Virus record (IMG/VR): IMGVR_UViG_3300047551_000749
Location: 1-23,894 of that record
Direction: 5' to 3' (one strand)
Length of the DNA stretch: 23,894 nucleotides
Source of the DNA: a virus
Below, piece by piece: positions 15,690-22,013 of the stretch (positions within the stretch are counted from its first letter, which is position 1; the number at the start of each line of letters is the position of its first letter). The position numbers were made by a program, and so were the translations under genes. The notes below the pieces were generated by a model, which had not been told where the DNA came from, did no database searches, and saw only the letters and a list, made by a program, of their open reading frames with translations.

Positions 15690-16621
15690 ACCGTGCCGTC
15701 CTTCATCAGATACTCGACCCAGTTCGGTCCCGAGTTTATCTGTTCTCCGGGAATGATGTCCGGCACAAAAAGATGGTGATCGCAGCCCTTGAGCTGTGCT
15801 TCTGTGTCTAACTCCTTGTTATGCCATTCGCACTTCCATCCGCCTGTCTTGAGCGGACTACTGTGTAAACAAGTGCGACATGACTTTTGCCTTGGAATTT
15901 CATTCTCGTGGCATAGGCTATGGAAAGTGCAGTATTTGCACTCGTGCCACGCAGGGTCTGAAGAAATCTTGCCCGCCGGTCGCGGTGAGAAAATGATGCG
16001 TCGTGCTTTCTCAATAAACTTTTCGGCATCGCCACTGTTGTATTCAGTGACAACACTCGTAATGTCTCGCACCCCCGGACTCGCTGCCGTCAAGTAATGC
16101 TTCTTGGCTTCAAAGAAGTGCATATAGACCTGAGCTTGTGCGTAATACACGTAGTCCCAATTCTTCAACGCCTCTGCTTCGCCCTTGGTTGCTTTAAGCG
16201 ATATCAGCTTTTTGTACTTTGCCTCGTTGATGACTTTGCATTCCCAAACGTAAAGCGTCTCTGGATCTTGCAATAGCCCAGTAAGCAGTCCGTCGCAGTT
16301 GCCGCGAAAGTGACCACCAACAGCTTCAAACGAGTGCTGAACACCGGGTTCCTTTTCCGTGGAAAGGTCAACTGAAGGGATGGCCTTCAGCAGCGCTGCA
16401 ACTACCTGTTCGCCCCGGTGTCCATCATTAATCCTGCGCAGCCCTGCGGCTTCAATAAAGCCCCGCTTGACCCAGCGTAAACTAAGCCAGAGCTTGCGAT
16501 CGCAAACATCCCCGATTGAGGATGCGCCTAAATAGTTCCTTGCTCGACTCTCTTGGGACGACTCCATCACAGAGTCCATAGCCCTCAAGGTCGGATCTTC
16601 GATCTCCGGTAACTTGACCAT
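15668..16621 (-). CDS. Cas4-like PD-(D/E)XK nuclease with Fe-S and extra Cys cluster
   Basis: 317 residues from ATG 16621, chosen because GGAG sits five bases upstream; an in-frame TTG at 16654 would add 11 residues. The nuclease core shows D110 (GNCDGLL), E127 and K129 (WECKV) and a QxxxY motif (Q162, Y166), the metal-dependent exonuclease signature of RecB/Cas4-type enzymes. C40 near the N-terminus plus C228, C231 and C237 (CKYCTFHSLC) match the one-plus-three cysteine layout that holds a 4Fe-4S cluster in Cas4/AddB proteins. A second Cys/His module follows (C248, C251, H253, C264, C280, H283). It probably trims DNA ends for recombination, beside the Sak4-like ATPase and DUF669 genes. There is no CRISPR array here. 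Confidence 0.85.
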   Translation of the reverse strand: MVKLPEIEDPTLRAMDSVMESSQESRARNYLGASSIGDVCDRKLWLSLRWVKRGFIEAAGLRRINDGHRGEQVVAALLKAIPSVDLSTEKEPGVQHSFEAVGGHFRGNCDGLLTGLLQDPETLYVWECKVINEAKYKKLISLKATKGEAEALKNWDYVYYAQAQVYMHFFEAKKHYLTAASPGVRDITSVVTEYNSGDAEKFIEKARRIIFSPRPAGKISSDPAWHECKYCTFHSLCHENEIPRQKSCRTCLHSSPLKTGGWKCEWHNKELDTEAQLKGCDHHLFVPDIIPGEQINSGPNWVEYLMKDGTVWIDATK

Positions 16622-16635
16622 GCCCACTCCAAAAG

Positions 16636-16695
16636 AGGGCGCGACATCTAGCAAGTGGGGGATAGCAAATAAATGCTAGCCAAATGCCGCGCCCT
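16636..16695 (-). other. Nested inverted repeat between DUF669 and nuclease genes (attenuator, processing site or weak terminator)
   Basis: Outer arms AGGGCGCG (16636-16643) and CGCGCCCT (16688-16695) are perfectly complementary over eight bases. Inner arms CTAGCA (16648-16653) and TGCTAG (16674-16679) add six more, and CAT/ATG can pair between them. On the leftward transcript the outer stem is followed by C-TTTT and then directly by the GGAG ribosome site of the nuclease gene. The T run is short, so partial termination, RNase III cleavage or control of ribosome access are all possible. The structure fills most of the 78-base gap, which is unusual in this compact genome. Confidence 0.6.
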
Positions 16696-16699
16696 TGTT

Positions 16700-17173
16700 T
16701 TACTTCTTGTGACGTTCCCAAGGCTTCGGCGCAGGGGCAGAAGCGGCAGGAGCAGACTCTGCTTTTGGAGCAGCGCCATCGGCCTTCAGGTAAGAAGCAC
16801 GAGTCTCAAGACTGCCCTGCTTGTTTTCCTTGTGGGTAATGGCAACTTTCAAAGGCTTGAAGTGAAGCTGATCGGAGTCGGTCGGCAACGTCGCAAAGTT
16901 CAGTGCTGCGGAAATCGCTGCAAGCTGCTTCTTAGCCACTTTGACGGTAACTTCGTTTTTGTTAAAGAGGTTAAGCCTTTCCCAAAACTTGCGACCAGTG
17001 TACTTCGGGCCAAGAATTTCAAACTCTAGCCACAAGTATTCACCGTCGCCCGCTTTAGTAGAGCGCATCTCAGATTGCACGATCTGCATCGTGTACTCGC
17101 CTACCGGAAGAATCTCCGGAGCGCCATCGTTCAGACCTTCAAAGTCAGCAGGATTTAAATTTAACTTAGCCAT
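16700..17173 (-). CDS. DUF669-type protein, putative single-stranded DNA-binding/annealing partner
   Basis: 157 residues from ATG 17173, with GGGGAA about six bases upstream and the preceding gene's TAA one base away. A TTG 12 bases further up is a poorer start. The core (LPVGEYTMQIVQSEMRSTKA ... YLWLEFEILGPKYTGRKFWE) follows the pattern of DUF669 phage proteins, small beta-rich proteins found in recombination cassettes. The C-terminus is Ala/Pro/Lys-rich and ends PWERHKK, a flexible tail rather than an acidic SSB tip. Its position directly after a Sak4-like ATPase and before a nuclease suggests it binds single strands for annealing. Function is inferred from family and context. Confidence 0.75.
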   Translation of the reverse strand: MAKLNLNPADFEGLNDGAPEILPVGEYTMQIVQSEMRSTKAGDGEYLWLEFEILGPKYTGRKFWERLNLFNKNEVTVKVAKKQLAAISAALNFATLPTDSDQLHFKPLKVAITHKENKQGSLETRASYLKADGAAPKAESAPAASAPAPKPWERHKK

Positions 17174-17174
17174 G

Positions 17175-17939
17175 TTATTCCCCAATTACGTTTGACATCG
17201 CCGTGCTGAGTGCATCGGCAAACTTGCTATATTCAAGCGGAAGCGAATCAGGCAAAGGCCATCTTGATTTGGCTTGCCAGCCCGGACGCTCCTGCGTGTA
17301 AAGAACACGATTACCACTACCCACCGCACGAGTGACTTTTTGGTTAAACCCAACATCGCTCTTGACGGTCGAGTACTGTTGATTTGCAAACATCAGAATG
17401 TCGCACCACTCCGCAATCAAACTCGCACTGCCGTGGTGTAAGTCCAATTGATAACGATCGTAAGGATCAGCGAGCGGATCATCAAACCGCTTCACCTGCG
17501 TATGCGCGAGCAAAATGACTTGCATATTTTTATCGGAACGCAAGTGATCAAGCCCATCCAGAATTTGCCGCCAGTAGTCGGTTGCAGCTTTATAGCCACG
17601 GCCATATCCAATAGCGTCAATCGTAGCGACGTTGTTATCGCGAGCGACTTTCTTGTGGACCAACTGCTCTGCCCAGTCAGCAGAGTCGATAACGACCGTT
17701 GCGTAGTCGTGATCTTCAGAGGCCAACGAACCAATTGAGTCCATGATGTCCTCAAAGGACTGGCACTGTGGAAATGCCATGACGTTGATCGCGTCAAGTC
17801 CTTCTTCGGTCTGGATGAACACAGGGTTCGGGGCTTGTGCGGCAAAGGTTGACTTGCCGATACCGTGAGTCCCATAGACCACGATTCGCGGCGGTCGCGC
17901 TACGCCAGTCTTTTTCAGGCTTTTTAGTGAAATAGCCAT
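17175..17939 (-). CDS. AAA_24 / Sak4-like ATPase, putative recombinase
   Basis: 254 residues from ATG 17939, with GGGAG six bases upstream and one base after the upstream TGA; a TTG at 17957 is in frame but lies within the upstream gene. A RecA-like fold is shown by Walker A (GTHGIGKST, residues 23-31), an acidic-tipped strand (FIQTEEGLD), Walker B (VVIDSAD, D85) and a sensor-like strand VILLAHTQVKRF. The length and motif order match phage AAA_24 proteins, including the Sak4 group of single-strand annealing proteins, which act with a partner SSB-like protein. The adjacent DUF669 gene fits that partner. It may help anneal DNA during replication or repair. A generic AAA ATPase is the fallback. 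Confidence 0.82.
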   Translation of the reverse strand: MAISLKSLKKTGVARPPRIVVYGTHGIGKSTFAAQAPNPVFIQTEEGLDAINVMAFPQCQSFEDIMDSIGSLASEDHDYATVVIDSADWAEQLVHKKVARDNNVATIDAIGYGRGYKAATDYWRQILDGLDHLRSDKNMQVILLAHTQVKRFDDPLADPYDRYQLDLHHGSASLIAEWCDILMFANQQYSTVKSDVGFNQKVTRAVGSGNRVLYTQERPGWQAKSRWPLPDSLPLEYSKFADALSTAMSNVIGE

Positions 17940-17940
17940 C

Positions 17941-18315
17941 TCATGCTCCCATGACAATAGTTACGGTTGTTTTTGCAGGCTTGACGGTCAATGCCGGAGC
18001 CAAGATCTTGTAAAGCGCTGGCTCGTTATTAGCCAGATACTTTACGCCGGGTTCATCAAGCGCCCGCTTCACAGGCCAGAGCGATTCCGGAATCTTGTTC
18101 GACACTTGGTCAAACAATTCCCAGTCGATCTTACGATTGATTCGCCCAGTAATCGTGACCTTGTAGGTTCCGACAGAGTGCGTCTTGCTTCCTTCTTCCC
18201 GCTGCCCCAAAACGGCAACGAGTTCTTCTTCAAGTGCTATCCGACGTTGTTCAGCTTCACGTTCATCTTGTTTCGCTTTAAACAGGTCTTCAGCAATTTC
18301 AATTTCAGTTCGCAT
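17941..18315 (-). CDS. Small phage protein with coiled coil, first gene of leftward operon
   Basis: 124 residues from ATG 18315, with AGGA eight bases upstream. A longer reading to 18369 uses a weak start and would run into the control region. Residues 1-37 are a charged coiled coil (EIAEDLFKAKQDEREAEQRR). The second part has VGTYKVTITGRINRKIDWEL and LWPVK...GVKYL, ending in ALTVKPAKTTVTI. I recall similar proteins beside Sak4-like ATPases in other phages, with no known function. It is the promoter-proximal gene of the recombination/replication operon and its TGA is one base from the ATPase start. A small accessory to the ATPase is plausible. Confidence 0.7.
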   Translation of the reverse strand: MRTEIEIAEDLFKAKQDEREAEQRRIALEEELVAVLGQREEGSKTHSVGTYKVTITGRINRKIDWELFDQVSNKIPESLWPVKRALDEPGVKYLANNEPALYKILAPALTVKPAKTTVTIVMGA

Positions 18316-18420
18316 TTTCAAGTTCCTAAGTTCCACCGGACGACCCGGTAAGACAGAACATACGCCCACTTGTGACGGAATGCAAGGAGTGGCAATATGT
18401 CACCGTCCGAGGAGGTCGGA
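18316..18420. promoter_or_regulatory. Divergent early promoter/operator region
   Basis: This 105-bp gap separates the leftward recombination operon from the rightward regulator operon and is the longest gene-free stretch in the window. For the rightward side, TTGTGA (18370-18375) and CAATAT (18393-18398) are 17 bases apart, giving a short leader with the AGGAGG ribosome site of the regulator. For the leftward side, TTGCAT (complement of 18380-18385) and TATGTT (complement of 18357-18362) are also 17 bases apart. An inverted repeat GTGAC (18372-18376) / GTCAC (18399-18403) spans the rightward elements and could be the regulator's operator. Promoter matches are only partial. Confidence 0.4.
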
Positions 18421-18774
18421 ATGTCCCTTAAAGAGTGGTTGGAACGAAATAACTTGACGCACGCAGAATTCGCTGCTATGTGCGGGTGTACCCGTGCCGC
18501 CGTATCCCGGTGGGTGTCGGGATCAAGAGCACCGTCGCCCAAGTGGCTGAAGGTAATTGAGCGCAAAACAAAAGGTCAAGTCGTCGCATCTGGCAATACA
18601 TCGTCAGATCGTGAGAGAGCTTTTCTTCAAATTTATCGAAAAGGTTACACCGTATCGGCTGCTGCAAAGAAGTTACGCATTCATCGCAATACGCTGAGTC
18701 GATACTTTTCTGGACAGTCCTACACGCCATCGGACATTGTTTCAAAGATTTATAAATTAGCGGGGTTGGAATGA
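18421..18774 (+). CDS. Transcription regulator with two helix-turn-helix segments
   Basis: 117 residues. ATG 18421 is preferred over 18397 because AGGAGG lies five bases upstream. Residues 12-34 (LTHAEFAAMCGCTRAAVSRW plus VSG) form a Cro/CI-type helix-turn-helix. Residues 76-98 (YTVSAAAKKLRIHRNTLSRY plus FSG) form a second, different HTH with the same closing (S)R(W/Y)xSG pattern. There is no peptidase or dimerisation domain of the lambda CI kind, so it is more Cro-like. It heads the RusA-PrimPol operon, faces the recombination operon and has a candidate operator in the gap, so it likely controls both early operons, perhaps including its own gene. The TGA overlaps the RusA start. Confidence 0.8.
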   Translation: MSLKEWLERNNLTHAEFAAMCGCTRAAVSRWVSGSRAPSPKWLKVIERKTKGQVVASGNTSSDRERAFLQIYRKGYTVSAAAKKLRIHRNTLSRYFSGQSYTPSDIVSKIYKLAGLE

Positions 18775-19148
18775 TTGACATCGTGATTCACGGCAAGCCG
18801 GTGGGCAAAGCTCGACCGCGTTTTGGCCGAAGAAAAGATGGTGGCGTAATGACATACACGCCGCGTGAAACAAAGAACTACGAGCAGTCTGTGGCTGCGC
18901 TAGCTCAATGCGCCATGATGGGAAAGTCCATGATGCAGGGGCCATTGCGTGTCACGATTAGTGCGTACTTTCAGCACAAGACAAAAACGGGATATCACAT
19001 ATCGCGTCCGGATCTCGACAACATCGTCAAAGCAATCCTAGATGGTTTAAACGGGGTTGTGTTTGAGGATGACGCAGCAGTCGCTTCAATCGTGGCAATG
19101 AAGCAATACGGTGAAGAGCGCGTAGAGGTCATAGTCGAAAATGTCTGA
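18771..19148 (+). CDS. rusA: RusA-family Holliday junction resolvase
   Basis: 125 residues, close to the usual 120 for RusA. It starts ATG 18771, overlapping the regulator's TGA. The N-terminus has IHGKPVGKARPRFGRR, and the catalytic region reads RPDLDNIVKAILDGLNGVVF followed by EDDAAV. D81, D83 and D100/D101 match the three acidic residues that bind magnesium in RusA, and K87 the conserved lysine. RusA dimers cut four-way DNA junctions symmetrically, here probably to resolve branched replication or recombination DNA before packaging. It lies in an operon with PrimPol-helicase, and its last eight bases overlap that gene. Confidence 0.92.
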   Translation: MIDIVIHGKPVGKARPRFGRRKDGGVMTYTPRETKNYEQSVAALAQCAMMGKSMMQGPLRVTISAYFQHKTKTGYHISRPDLDNIVKAILDGLNGVVFEDDAAVASIVAMKQYGEERVEVIVENV

Positions 19149-21378
19149 TTCTTACGTCGATCAATACGCCTCAAAGCTGGTAGACGGCGGCTATCGCATC
19201 ATTCCTATCATGCCGGGGACCAAGCGTCCCGGTCGTTTCGATGGGGAGAAGTGGGGTGATTTGGCTCGCTGGACAGAAATCAACGCCCATCAAGTCCATG
19301 TCGATCTGTGGTCAAAGTGGCCGGGGTGCGGCCTTGGTATTCTGACCGGAGAAGTCGTTGCCGTTGACATCGACATTTTGGATGAATCCATCGCCATCGC
19401 AATTGGTGAGGTCTTCCAGAATAAACTGGGACGCACTGACCTGATTCGCGTCGGCAAGTCGCCCAAGGCGCTCTATCTCTATCGAACTTTAGAGCCGTTT
19501 ACCAAGATTTCCTTGCACCCCATAGAGGTCTTGGGACAGGGCCAGCAATTTGTAGCCTATGCCACACATCCCGAAACAGGCAGACCCTACAGCTGGCCTC
19601 TGGACGCTCCGCATCAAGTCCCGGTTCAAGCGTTGCCACTCGTTACCCGAGAGCAAGTCCTAGAGGCTGCGGAGGAAGCGTATAAGACTTTACCGCCCTC
19701 CATGCGGCGTACCCGTCTCGTCACTACGGTTATTCCAGACAAGGATGCCAAGACCTCTTACGACGGTTTGGTAGGTACTCTGGCTGCGGTTGAGGACGCG
19801 CTGAAGTTCATCCCGAATCCAGATCTGTCGTGGGACGATTGGAACCGCATCGGTATGGCTATCTACTGCGCTACCGAAGCCAAGGGACTGCACATTTTCG
19901 ACCAGTGGTCACGCTCATCCGGTAAGTACAGCAGCTCAGAAACCACTCAAAGGTGGGATCATTACAGCAAATCCCCGCCGTCGAAGATTGGTGCAGGGAC
20001 GCTTTACTATCACGCGCAACGTAATGGTTGGTTACCGCCGCCCCATCTGGATCTGAACCCGGTCAAAGCGGTCAAGGTAGATCTGACGGGGTTGAAAGAG
20101 CCTAAGCGATTACCCAAAAGCTCAAAGGAAAACTTCCCGCAAGACTGGTTCACCAGTCCGTCTTTGGTAGGGCGAGTGGTCCGTTGGGTCAACTCTACAG
20201 CGCAGCAACCTCAGCCAACCTTTGCGCTGATGAATACGCTTTGCATGTTTGGCGCGATCTTTGGGCGACGGTATGCCATGGCTCATCTGAACACGCGCTG
20301 CAATCTGTTCTCTATCGCCGTTGCCAAGCCGGGTGCGGGTAAGGATCATTCTCGCCAGCGCATTAAAGAACTCATGGCTGCGGCAGGGCTGCATCAACTC
20401 ATCTGCGGCGACCGCTTCAGCTCGGGCGTGGCGATCCTTCGGACGCTGCATGACTTTCCCTCACGCATCTCGCACCTTGACGAAATGGGCCTGTACCTTC
20501 AGAGCTTGATCGCCAAAAACGCTGCGAGCCATCAGCGCGACATCATCAAAACATTGCTTGAGGTCTACTCCAGCAGCAGCGGTATGTATCACGGTCAAGA
20601 ATATGCCGATGCCGTGAACAGGGTGCGTCTTGACATCAATCAGCCTAACTTTAACTTCTTCGGCACTACAACGCCGCGCACACTGATCCCGGCGCTGAAC
20701 TTCGACATGGTAGATAACGGCACACTGAGTCGAATCCTGTTGATACCGCCGTTTGAGGATTACCCCGAGACGCAGATTCCTCAGCTTACGTCGCCGCCAG
20801 AAGACATTGTGAAAGACATTATGGACTCTTACAACGTCGTCCCGGCAGGGCTTGGCAACTTAACCAACATGCCATCGCTCCCAAGTTCTCCCGTCGTCAC
20901 CATGACGGTTCATTGGGAAGAGGCAGCGTTTGAGGAATACAAACTGGTCAAGGATTGGCAGATCAAGCAGTCTCGAAACGAGGACGCGCTCTGGGTGCGC
21001 TACAGCGAAATCACGGTCAAGATTGCCATGATCGAAGCCATTGCTCGTGATCCGGTTTCGCCCACCGTGACCTTTGAAGTATTCAAGATGGCTAATGATC
21101 TTGCCCGTTGGTCGTTTAACTACACGGCTGACTTATTGGTGCGCGAAGTATCTGAAAACGAAATTGAAGCCTCGCATAAGAAAGTGCTGAACTTTATCCA
21201 AAAGCAGGGCGAGTCTGGAGCCAGCAGCACTCAGTTGGCAAAATCCATGCAGGGTATGAAAGCCCGCGATCGCAACGAAATACTTCAGACCCTGTTGGAA
21301 TCTGGCGACATTTTGGAAGAGGTCATCAAGAAGGACGGCCCCGGTCGTGACCGCAGAGTCTATCGGGCAAGGAAGTAA
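19141..21378 (+). CDS. Primase-polymerase/helicase fusion (PrimPol, PriCT-2-like linker, DUF3987-like ATPase)
   Basis: 745 residues. The N-terminal 165 residues are a primase-polymerase domain with the catalytic pair D76 and D78 (VVAVDIDI) and a later GQGQQFVAYATHPETGRPYS segment. Residues about 210-300 (FIPNPDLSWDDWNRIGMAIY ... WDHYSKSPPSKIGAGTLY) match the PriCT-2 domain. The C-terminal ATPase has a P-loop PGAGKDHS (397-404) and Walker B HLDEM (D447, E448), as in DUF3987-type primase-helicases; the usual Ser/Thr after the P-loop lysine is Asp. The last 80 residues look like a winged helix. It would prime DNA synthesis and unwind the template. The start overlaps rusA by eight bases and has a weak ribosome site, suggesting coupling. 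Confidence 0.88.
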   Translation: MSDSYVDQYASKLVDGGYRIIPIMPGTKRPGRFDGEKWGDLARWTEINAHQVHVDLWSKWPGCGLGILTGEVVAVDIDILDESIAIAIGEVFQNKLGRTDLIRVGKSPKALYLYRTLEPFTKISLHPIEVLGQGQQFVAYATHPETGRPYSWPLDAPHQVPVQALPLVTREQVLEAAEEAYKTLPPSMRRTRLVTTVIPDKDAKTSYDGLVGTLAAVEDALKFIPNPDLSWDDWNRIGMAIYCATEAKGLHIFDQWSRSSGKYSSSETTQRWDHYSKSPPSKIGAGTLYYHAQRNGWLPPPHLDLNPVKAVKVDLTGLKEPKRLPKSSKENFPQDWFTSPSLVGRVVRWVNSTAQQPQPTFALMNTLCMFGAIFGRRYAMAHLNTRCNLFSIAVAKPGAGKDHSRQRIKELMAAAGLHQLICGDRFSSGVAILRTLHDFPSRISHLDEMGLYLQSLIAKNAASHQRDIIKTLLEVYSSSSGMYHGQEYADAVNRVRLDINQPNFNFFGTTTPRTLIPALNFDMVDNGTLSRILLIPPFEDYPETQIPQLTSPPEDIVKDIMDSYNVVPAGLGNLTNMPSLPSSPVVTMTVHWEEAAFEEYKLVKDWQIKQSRNEDALWVRYSEITVKIAMIEAIARDPVSPTVTFEVFKMANDLARWSFNYTADLLVREVSENEIEASHKKVLNFIQKQGESGASSTQLAKSMQGMKARDRNEILQTLLESGDILEEVIKKDGPGRDRRVYRARK

Positions 21379-21414
21379 AAAAATCCCCGGAGGAACTTGC
21401 GCTCAACTCCGGGG
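21377..21414 (-). terminator. Intrinsic terminator for the leftward glycosyltransferase/DUF3310 operon
   Basis: CCCCGGAG (21385-21392) pairs perfectly with CTCCGGGG (21407-21414) across a 14-base loop. Read leftward, the stem is followed at once by A and seven T (complement of 21377-21384), the classic form of a rho-independent terminator. The T tract overlaps the TAA of the rightward PrimPol-helicase gene. Rightward there is no T run, so the stem would end only leftward transcripts efficiently. Confidence 0.85.
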
Positions 21415-21456
21415 TAACGTACTCACAGGAGAATAACGAGATAGCACGCCCCGAGG

Positions 21457-21804
21457 CTACTCCCTTGGATCTTGGTTTGCAAGCCACGAGACATACCACA
21501 TCGTTTTGCGGGCATCCTGCTCAACCGGGTCTTTGTGCCCAAGCCGCCAGAGATACGCCACTGACGTACCCTTCAGAAACCCCCGCCACTCGTCCTCAGT
21601 CAGCATCGACCGAATGGCATCAATGCACTCAATCTCGCCCTTCCGGTAATGGCTCGGATTTACCGGATCGCTTTTTGGCTTTTCGCTTGGCGTGGCTGAG
21701 TTTGGCCATTCGCTGGTAGTGGGATTTAGGTCGTCGCTTTTTAGCCCCGGTAGCAGCGCTTCCACCTCGGCTTCCGATAGTCGCCAAATATTCTCGGATG
21801 GCAT
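21457..21804 (-). CDS. DUF3310 protein (SaV-like / T7 gp1.7-related)
   Basis: 115 residues from ATG 21804, with AAGGAG six bases upstream, the best ribosome site in this block. The conserved core begins DPVNPSHYRKGEIECIDAIR (from residue 46) and continues FLKGTSVAYLWRLGHKD ... DARKTMWYVSWL, the hallmark of DUF3310. T7 gp1.7, a nucleotide kinase, has been related to this family, so a role in nucleotide metabolism is possible but not established here. Residues 1-45 are a variable, Ser/Pro-rich linker, and exactly this part is overlapped by a basic 63-aa reading frame. It is the last gene before the terminator. Confidence 0.85.
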   Translation of the reverse strand: MPSENIWRLSEAEVEALLPGLKSDDLNPTTSEWPNSATPSEKPKSDPVNPSHYRKGEIECIDAIRSMLTEDEWRGFLKGTSVAYLWRLGHKDPVEQDARKTMWYVSWLANQDPRE

Positions 21805-21820
21805 CTTTATCTCCTTTCAT
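21629..21820 (-). CDS. Overprinted small basic protein candidate
   Basis: 63 residues from ATG 21820 in a frame different from DUF3310, which covers almost all of it. The middle reads YLATIGSRGGSAATGAKKRR, then PKSHYQRMAKLSHAKRKAKK. Small phage proteins with a G-x-(K/R)-G-G-S start followed by basic residues and an HYxxM element are common, so the sequence looks protein-like and not random. The ribosome site is weak (GGAG ten bases upstream), while the AAGGAG inside its own first codons serves DUF3310. It could be a real nucleic-acid-binding protein, a remnant, or a chance frame. Confidence 0.45.
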   Translation of the reverse strand: MKGDKDAIREYLATIGSRGGSAATGAKKRRPKSHYQRMAKLSHAKRKAKKRSGKSEPLPEGRD

Positions 21821-22013
21821 TTCTCAATAACTCCAACTCTGCTTTTAAAGTAATAATTTCCTGCTCCAACACCGCTGCCTCATTCCACATTCCGTGTGAA
21901 CGAATTTCAGCCAGAGCAAACTGAACCTTCTTGTCCTGCGACTGACCGTAACCCCACGGCGCAGCCTTCAGCTCATTCTTCCACGACCCCGGAGGGCTTT
22001 GATTGTCGATCAC
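21807..22013 (-). CDS. Small protein with C-terminal coiled coil, unknown function
   Basis: 68 residues from GTG 22013, with AGGAG nine bases upstream. The N-terminal half has Trp and Pro (SPPGSWKNELKAAPWGYGQS); the C-terminal half is a leucine-rich helix (AAVLEQEIITLKAELELLRN) likely to form a coiled coil. It overlaps the end of the TPR-glycosyltransferase gene by 41 bases, and its TAA is two bases before the DUF3310 ATG, with the DUF3310 ribosome site lying inside its last codons. That spacing supports a translated gene. No family is recognised. Confidence 0.6.
   Translation of the reverse strand: MIDNQSPPGSWKNELKAAPWGYGQSQDKKVQFALAEIRSHGMWNEAAVLEQEIITLKAELELLRNERR

Noticed and set aside
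16622-16654. Longer nuclease start at TTG 16654.
   Set aside because: It would lie inside the nested hairpin and lacks a ribosome site, while ATG 16621 has GGAG five bases upstream.
17940-17957. Longer start (TTG 17957) for the Sak4-like ATPase.
   Set aside because: It lies within the upstream gene; ATG 17939 has GGGAG at a good distance and is one base after the upstream stop.
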